Below, in pieces: positions 57,501-64,000 of a DNA stretch of 64,000 bases. The stretch's first letter is position 1. The number at the start of each line of letters is the position of its first letter. Both the position numbers and the translations under genes were made by a program. The notes under the pieces are model-generated. The model had not been told where the DNA came from and made no database searches. It worked only from the letters and a program-made list of their open reading frames with translations. Source of the stretch: Vitrella brassicaformis (Eukaryota > Sar > Vitrellaceae); NCBI GenBank assembly GCA_001179505.1, contig CDMY01000447.1:267096-331095 (forward strand), read 5' to 3'.

Positions 57501-60083
57501 CACTCACACATGGAGTCTGCTTGCTATGTGCAGCCGTGTGCGTGTGTGTCTTCTCTGGGTGGGCAGGCTGAAGCGGACGATGCTCAAACTTCGCAGCGAT
57601 CTGAACCAAGAGGTGGCGCAGAGAGGACAGCTGGAGAGACAGACTGCCAAACAAGAAGAGGTCAGCAGATGATGCATACATTGACGACTTGATGGCTGAT
57701 TTGTCTTGATCCCCTTTGGCCAGGAGATTCGGCGGCTGAAGGCTGAGCTGGAGGCGTGCCTGCAAGACAAACAAGACAGCCAGGCCAAGGCTATTGCCCG
57801 CATCAGAGAAGACTATGAGACGTGAGTGTCGCTTATCTGCCCTCCACAAGATGACAGACGGACCGGCCAATCCATCAAAATGGTTATGGGCTGTCTGTGT
57901 GTGTATCTGTGTATTGACCGCGCAGCAAGATTACATCTCTGCAGCGGTCGTATGAGTTGCAGATGCAAGACGCACGGGTGGGAAGCAGCACGAAATACAA
58001 AGGTACGCCACACACACACACACAGACAGACAGGCGGCAGGCGTCTCATCCAGACACCGTGTACGTGTCTGTCTGCCATTCAGATTGACGCAGCAGCTGA
58101 AGCGGAAGCACACGGACGAGATCGAGGAGGTGGGCGGCGCGGCCCGGAAGCAGATGCGGGAGCTGGAGGCCAAGCACCACGCAGCCCTCGAGGAGCTCAG
58201 AGAGCAGCACCAGAGGGACATGGCAGCACTCATCAAGAAACTCAAAGACGCAGAAGCCGCCGACAAGAGCTCTGCTGTCAACGCTGAGTGGGAGAGGTAC
58301 GTCGATCAGTAAGTGGTGACAAGTTGCGAAGTAGTGCTCAGGAAGCTTGCATGATCAGGAAGCTGCGGAGCGTGGAGCGGGACTACGAGAAGGCGCTTGA
58401 CGAGAAAGACGCCGCAACCAAGAGAGACCTGCAAGCCGTCAAGAGACAACAGGAAGAGCTGGAGGAGACCTACCGCAGGTCACAAAAGTCACGGCAGCCG
58501 ACCTCCAGGCGAACAGTGCTCATCCTTCGTCTCGCATGCCTATCTGCAGCAAGCTGAACGAGGTCAAGAAGCAGCTTGCAGACTCAGGAACCCAGGACGT
58601 AATGAGGGCTGACTATGAGCGGTGCGCAAAGCACATGACACCGACTGTGAGAATGCACGTCTGAATCCGTCCATTCATTCAACAGGCGTCTTCGGGACAT
58701 GGAATCGCAGCACGACATCGCAATGGACGAGCAGGAGCGCCAACACAGAAGGTGAGGTGGCCGGCTATCATTGGTCCACCCGGTGACTGACATACATCTG
58801 TACCTCTGATGGATGGTATGCAGAGAGGTACAAGTGTTGAAGGACTCACACCTGGAGGAGCTCGACAAAGCCCAGTCGTCGCTTCGAAAGTCTGTGTCAC
58901 ATGCCAGGCGTTGATGTCGACAGCTAATTATGGATGTGTCCATGGCTTGTTCAGGCGTGTGGGCGAGTTTGAGAGAGAGCTCGAAACCAGGAAGTCAAAG
59001 GAGGCCTCGTAAGGACAGACGATTGCATATCGATCAAAATAGCGCAACACGTCATTCGGCATCCTGTCTGCCTTTATGCTGCACAGCGACCGGCGGAAGA
59101 TTGCCGAGCTGAAAGAGGCCTTAAGAGACCTGCAAGAGGACTACGATCGGTCAGTCAGCTCGAAACAATCGCTTCCATATCGATCAGAACAGGGCTGCTG
59201 TTTGTTTGTCATGCAGGCGGCTTCGAACAATAGAGGAGGACCATCAGGCAGCGCTGCAAAGGATGAGCACCAAGCAGGACAGGGAGACAGAGCGGCTGAA
59301 GGCCAAGCTTCTCCGTTTGCAGCCGAGAGCGTCAGAGACACCGCCAGACGAGACCAAACCTGCAGAGGAGCAGGAGGAGTCAGAAGAAGAAGGAACACCA
59401 AGGTCGGTCGCTTCAGTCCCAAAAGGACGTCCGTCTTGAGTTGTGTCGCGTGTCTTTTTCTGTGAATGGCAGACATCCCATGCCGCACGGGCGTGTCTCG
59501 CTCGGCCGCCTATGGTGAGTGATTAATTAAGGGAGGGAAGGACAGGATATATGCCGTGGTGTCTCGTTAAAATCATCAGGGAGAGCGAGGTGAGGCGGGA
59601 GTCCAGATACTCGAGATCATCCAGATCAGAGTCACCCAGGAGGTAGGCACCGAGAAACACTCCACACGCGACACACCTATCACCCATGGTCAACGCATTG
59701 ATGTGGTCATGCAGAGGGAGGCGTTCCCGTTCGCCGGAGGGACGCACCGAGGCGTAAGTGCAGTGCAGGCGAGAGACAAAGAGCCAACAGGCGGTCCTGG
59801 CGGATGCGCTGTCCCTCATCTCTGTGTCTGCAGAGGCACGGCGCGTCAGGCCCCTTCATCTTGGCGGAAGCGGTTGCACGCGAGTATCGATGAGTTGGAG
59901 CAGGCCCCTGCCACACTCACACCCACCGCACCCTCACCTCCCCCCGCAGGCGGGCCCTCACCAGCAGCGGCCTGGCTCACACCACCGACGCAGCCTCAGC
60001 CTCGTCGGGGAATCAGTGAGGAGGAGGCCATGACACGGCTGGAAGGACTGTCGCAGCAGCAGACCAGCCAGCATCGCAGATGA
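54555..60083 (+). CDS. Long coiled-coil protein built from many short exons
   Basis: Plus-strand gene of more than 20 exons, stop at 60081-60083. The first exon may be 54555-~54644 (MGNTQNHLTYRLPP, a possible N-myristoylation start), joined to the exon beginning VGGYDAFQG at about 54749. A downstream in-frame ATG lies at 54680. After a Pro/Ser/Glu-rich region (to ~55120), exons encode almost continuous heptad-type coiled coil (LDEERQRLAKTVDSIERQ; RLKGELRDGERQLDAEQ; LREDLSERKDTVLNLSS). One non-coil helical exon lies at 57290-57490 (VIESFEVGEKDKALTGLY). From 57.5 to 59.5 kb the exons are very short and several are similar to each other. The C-terminus is Pro-rich, with a final helix (ISEEEAMTRLEGLSQQQ). 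Probably a cytoskeletal or centrosomal/basal-body scaffold by general type; family not identified. Not every exon boundary was traced. Confidence 0.62.
58359..59300 (+). repeat. Duplicated coiled-coil exons within the 54555-60083 gene
   Basis: Three exons start with the same pattern just after an acceptor: at 58359 KLRSVERDYEKALDEKD, at 58686 RLRDMESQHDIAMDEQE and at 59217 RLRTIEEDHQAALQRMS. The pattern is [KR]-L-R-x-hydrophobic-E-x-x-[YHD]-x-x-A-hydrophobic. Each exon is bounded by introns of similar phase. Confidence 0.65.
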
Positions 60084-60302
60084 AGCTTAGCGTTCGACAT
60101 GCGGAAATCGCAACAGTCCGTCTGTTTCGTCGTTTTGTCCATCTTCTGTCTCATCCATATTATCCATATATCCACATCAGCCACGCACGCACTGGTCTGT
60201 CTGTCTGCACAGGCAACGTACCCACGCACACTCACACACACACACATATGCCATGCATCTCCCTCCTGCTCACGCCGCCCCCCTGTCTATCTTTTTTCGA
60301 AT

Positions 60303-63048
60303 TCACTCGTCCTGGTCTTCCTGCTCTCTCGGTGGGGCGTGCTGTATGCCCCTGTTCCACGTCGGAACGTACCAGGGGAAGCGACTGTCCCCCTTGTCAC
60401 CTTGCCTCAACAGCGCTGACACATATGGCAGCCACGGCTGCCAGGCTCGTCGGCGCTTCTTCCCCACTCTCTGCGGCTGGTCTCGGCCCGCACCCAGAGT
60501 GACGTGGGAGAGGTCGCATGCGGCCATGAACGCCCTGAATGAATGAAGTCAACAAACAGAGGGGAGGGAGGGAGAATGGGTCTGTGTGGTTGTTGTGGGT
60601 GGGGTGGCTGACGCTTTGGTTGGTACATACTTGATGCCCTCTGTGCCGTCGTAGGAATAAGATATGGGCTGCATGGGTGGCTGCTCATCTTGCTCGCTGC
60701 CCTTTTGCTCAGACCGCTGCTGCTGCTGCTGCTGCTTTTGGGGGTTGGGTGGCTGTGGCTGTGGCTGTGAGGGGAGGGGCACGGTGAAGGTAACCTTCCT
60801 GTGGGTGCGGTGCAGCAAAGACGGGCGGGCATGTGGAAGGAAGGTGAGTGTGGCCGTGGCTTGTGGTCGTCACGCGATCATGACTTACTTGGGCCTTATG
60901 AGCCTGACGAGCTCGCACAGCTCTGGATAGGACGAATGCAGCGAATAGGGAACTCTCTGATCGAACGAGAAACAAAAGTTACGTGCACAATATATGTAAT
61001 GTGGAAGGCCCGTTAGTATCTATCGTCGTACCGTACCACGATCTCTGTGCCTTGGCGCTCCCACGGCACGTACGTGGCCGACCAGCCCGTCAACAGCACT
61101 CCCAGCACTGAAACCAACAAACACATGAATGACACTTCTATACAGGCGGGGCGTCGAGCAACAGAGTGTCCCTCCCTGCTATAAAACCTGGAAGGGCCGT
61201 CTTCCCCTGGTAGCGCCTGAACGATACGCACAACAGACACACAGCACAGGTTAGGTTACACGTTCGTGTCCATGCGTCGACAGACCAGACCGTTGCTCCC
61301 TCCGCCTACTCGACTGTCTTCTTGAGTGTCTGTCGCGACACGGCACGCACGAGCCCACAGGACGACGCAGCACCAATGTCGTTTGCTCCGTTGCTCGTTG
61401 TGGCGTCAGATACAGACGGCAGCACATCCGCATCAGCACCATTATTGCTGTCCGTATCAACTGCAGGCACACGACACCGCAGGAAAGTAGTTTTCAACAT
61501 GTGGGCGCTCAATCAAGGACGTACCATCGTTGTCGGCCGCGTCGTACGCCTGGAAGTGCTGCGGAGGGAAGCCAGCGTCGGCTATCGTGTCAAGGCGGCT
61601 CTGCGACACCTCAACCTGAGGAGAAAGAGGCCGATACGGAGATTCCGCCGACACCCACCGAGTGAGTGCACATGTGATGTGGATGACGTCGATTCAGTCA
61701 CCTTTGTGTTGAGGGCTTCTGCAACTGCACAGAGAAGGTCCTCCTTGCCGAGGGTGTCTATCTGCAGACGGCAGACGAAGAACAAACAGAGGATGCTGTT
61801 GCTGCATGCCGACACTGTGTGTGTCCGGCTCCTTCCTCACCCCCAGAATGGCAATGCATGGCCAATAGGACTTGAGCATGTTCACCACCTCCCTCGCCAA
61901 CTCGGCCTGACCAACATCGGTCGACACGCACACACATCCAGCCACGAATGAATGAATGAATGAATGGAGCCGAGCGACCTCCGACCTCTCCCCCTCCCCC
62001 TGCCCCTCCCAGTTTTCTCACTCACTCGTGCAGGGAAGTCGAAGCCGGGGTGGCAGTATGTGTTGTCCAGAAACAGGTTGTCGATCACGCACCGCTCACG
62101 CCGCCGCCCCACACCACCATCTCCCTCTCCAGCTATCGGCAGCCCTCCCTCCCCCTCCCCCTCCTGCCAATCGCTATCACCGAGACCAAGAGTGACCATC
62201 TCGCCCAGCCCGCGATCATCGTCACTCTTCTCCCCATCGACAGATATCACCGCCGGTGCCTTGGCTGCCTCCTCCCGCCGCCTCTCACGCACCGAGGGCT
62301 GGAAATCGGACGACAGCCGCAAGATGGTCTTAAGGTCGCGGGTCATGCGGCACCCGCCATCCGCCGGTGGCGGTGTCGTCAGGTCGATGGGGCGATGCAC
62401 TCGCCCTTCCCCCCTCGCCGCCCGTGGCGGCTCGTAGCGGCAGTCGCCCGTGTGCAGGTAAGACCCGAAGGCCGGCGACTGGAGCCATATCATAGTGGCG
62501 CCCGGACAGTGGCTGGCATCGACCAGCATCACGTCCACGTCGGCATCCGTGCGGCAGTAAGGCCGGTTGTGCTTGGTGGGGCCACCTTTGTCTTTGTCGT
62601 GTGGTGGTGGTGGTGGTGGTGGCGCTGCGGCGGAGGGTGATGCGATGGGCACGCAGGAGGGCGGCTGGAACGGGGGGAGCTTTGCTTCGTTGGTGCTGAG
62701 CCGATAGATCTGATTCAGCTCTAGTGGAACCTGAAAGACCACACACACGCAGATGGACGGACACAGACGCACGAATGCAGTGCAGTGACAGCAGGGAGTG
62801 ATTTGTTGACTCTGGTTCTCACCAGAAGTGTGTGTTCTCACCAGAAGAGGCTGCAGGTGTGGGAACTTCTGAAGCAGGAGTTTGCAGCAGACGGGAGAGC
62901 AGTAGATGAATCCGCCCCCCCATTGGTTGCTCAGCCCCGTCAGGTGGTCGGCATGGGTGTGAGTGAGGAAATAGACGTGAGGCCCGCCCCTCACTGGACC
63001 GAAGTAGTCGACAACGATGTTGGTATCGGGCAGAGGCCGCTGCATCAA
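60303..63048 (-). CDS. DCLRE1B: SNM1B/Apollo-type DNA-repair exonuclease (DCLRE1B-like)
   Basis: Minus-strand multi-exon gene; start 63048 (or 63045), stop 60303. SNM1/Pso2 proteins are metallo-beta-lactamase/beta-CASP 5'-exonucleases that act in interstrand-crosslink repair and telomere end processing. Visible motifs: motif 2 T-H-T-H-A-D-H (residues 29-35, HxHxDH type), YCSPVCCKLLL, VDASHCPGATMIWLQ (motif 3 His), LHTGDCRY (motif 4 Asp), LDNTYCHPGFDFPAR (family: LDNT-C-P-----PSR), IDTLGKEDLL across an intron, and near the C-terminus VPYSLHSSYPELCELVRLI|RPK, the DRMBL/beta-CASP terminal motif. The N-terminus (DTNIVVDYFGPVRGG) is closest to Apollo. Long acidic/Pro-rich inserts sit between motifs (about 61990-62690), as does a poly-Gln run near the 3' end. 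Catalytic residues look intact. Confidence 0.87.
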
Positions 63049-63542
63049 GGGCTACTGAGGCCAATGAAGGGTTGTGGCACACTCCTGCAATGAAAACGTG
63101 TGGATCAGCGCTTCAGAGGGTTTTAGGGTTCAGGGTTGAAAACCTGAACGACCTGACCCATCACCCCTTTTGAAAACCCCCTGGCCAGAAGCGACGTGGC
63201 ACTAAAACCGTCTGTCCATCCATCCATCCATCCATGCATCACGTGCTACTTGATGCATTGTAGCTACTTGATGCATTGTAAGCGTCCATCGATTGATTCA
63301 TCAGCCAGCCGTCTTGACTCGACTGTGTCAGTCTCCCTCCCATGCATGGCATTGCAACCAGCAGCCCACCCAGGCAATTGGATAGCACATCGGGTATGCA
63401 GGAATTCCTCAGCCACGTCAAGAACCGCCCGCCACAAATACCAACCATACTACGCACCGAGACCGTCTCCTCCTGCGCCCGACTCTCGGTGCCCGACGAA
63501 CGACACCACAGCCGCCTACGTGTCTGGCCTCCACTCACTCAC
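63049..63542. other. Spacer with interstitial telomere-like bases
   Basis: Contains TTTTAGGGTTCAGGGTT (63119-63137), two near copies resembling the plant-type TTTAGGG telomere unit, and CCAT repeats at 63218-63235. A minus-strand frame across 63420-63500 (QEETVSVRSMVGICGG) might be an exon of the gene at the right edge. Otherwise nothing seen. Confidence 0.4.
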
Positions 63543-64000
63543 AGAGCGGTGGGGCCGCCCGTGTGAGTGGCCATCATCACCATGTGTGGCTGCAGCGCAC
63601 CGAAGATGGGCTGGCCGATGGTCGCATAGGGAGGCCTGGGCGGGGGTGCGAAGGCATGCATGACATGGGGCGGCTGCGGGGCGGCTGTAGGAGGGAATCG
63701 CTGCTGCTGACGTTGGTGATGGTGTCGTGATTGCGATGAGAGTGTGGCTGGGAGGCGCAGGTCGGGAACGCGTCGCGGCATGGTGGCCGATGATGCACCA
63801 TGGGCATCAAAAGGGGGCGGTGACAGTAACCGGTGGGACGACGAATGCCGGTGGCCGCTCATCAACACACCAACAGCACCTGCCACACACAATGCACACA
63901 CACAGAGAGACAGATGATTTCTATATTGCGACCTTATTCCTTTCCCTCTCTCGACATTGATTGCATCCTTACGTTTGTCGGTATCCCATCCACTGGGTGT
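63543..64000 (-). CDS. Partial gene at right edge, His/Pro/Gln-rich
   Basis: An exon runs from an acceptor (GGCAG|GTGCTG) at 63879 to a donor (CTCT|GTGAGT) at 63543. A further upstream exon ends with a donor (CAAAC|GTAAGG) at 63973 and continues off the window. The coded segment includes MSGHRHSSSHRLL, a His/Gln run (RHHHQRQQQRF) and Pro-rich ATIGQPIFGALQPHM. The 3' exons downstream of 63543 were not securely traced. No domain recognised. Confidence 0.4.

Noticed and set aside
1-64000. tRNA, rRNA or autonomous transposable element genes
   Set aside because: I looked for cloverleaf-type and transposase/reverse-transcriptase motifs by eye and found none; a tRNAscan-SE or Rfam search would be decisive.

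Overview
The window is nuclear DNA from an intron-dense, GC-rich eukaryote. Almost every gene is split by short GT-AG introns whose 3' ends carry UG-rich tracts, and the spacers are full of (TG)n, (CTGT)n and (GGAT)n microsatellites. The organism is probably a photosynthetic alveolate, and a chromerid such as Vitrella is my best guess (inference, not proven). The supporting evidence is a chlorophyll-binding LHC protein with a bipartite (signal peptide + S-A-F) complex-plastid leader, a pyruvoyl-tetrahydropterin synthase of the Glu-type known from apicomplexans, and a CEP104-type ciliary protein. Two assembly gaps of exactly 300 N lie at 11201-11500 and 43885-44184.

Layout. 1-1071 (-): edge-truncated gene of unknown function. 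1268-2610 (+): LHC-family protein. 3903-8011 (-): large subunit of splicing factor U2AF, traced through 15 exons. 8455-9463 (+): LSD1-type zinc-finger protein. 10816-16559 (-): secreted kelch/EGF protein. 16895-23755 (-): coiled-coil protein of about 1,980 aa. 24373-25607 (-): EF-hand membrane protein. 25663-26491 (+): secreted, membrane-anchored, SNase-like protein. 27258-28954 (-): PTPS-III-like enzyme. 29205-30733 (+) and 30793-31173 (+): unknown proteins. 31560-34840 (+): CEP104. 35064-38408 (+): 15-exon protein of unknown function. 38988-42056 (-): RGP1, the Rab6-GEF subunit. 42564-48388 (+): huge disordered Q/P- and RS/DR-rich protein, with a further Q-rich reading region to 49425. 51158-52036 (-): intronless C2H2 zinc-finger membrane protein. 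52049-53250 (+): protein with an HNH/His-Me-like C-terminus. 54555-60083 (+): coiled-coil protein built partly from duplicated exons. 60303-63048 (-): SNM1B/Apollo-type nuclease. 63543-64000 (-): partial gene at the right edge.

The genes look like unrelated housekeeping and lineage-specific genes and not a functional cluster. Many are arranged head-to-head (1071/1268, 8011/8455, 25607/25663, 28954/29205, 42056/42564, 52036/52049), so bidirectional promoters are likely common. I found no rRNA, tRNA, CRISPR array or autonomous transposon. The most unusual items are three GC-AG introns with the same donor, a tandem exon-duplication signature in the 54.5-60 kb coiled-coil gene, two long imperfect inverted repeats in the 49.4-51.1 kb spacer, a 53-bp perfect tandem duplication at 42248-42353, and a probable false gap at 43885.
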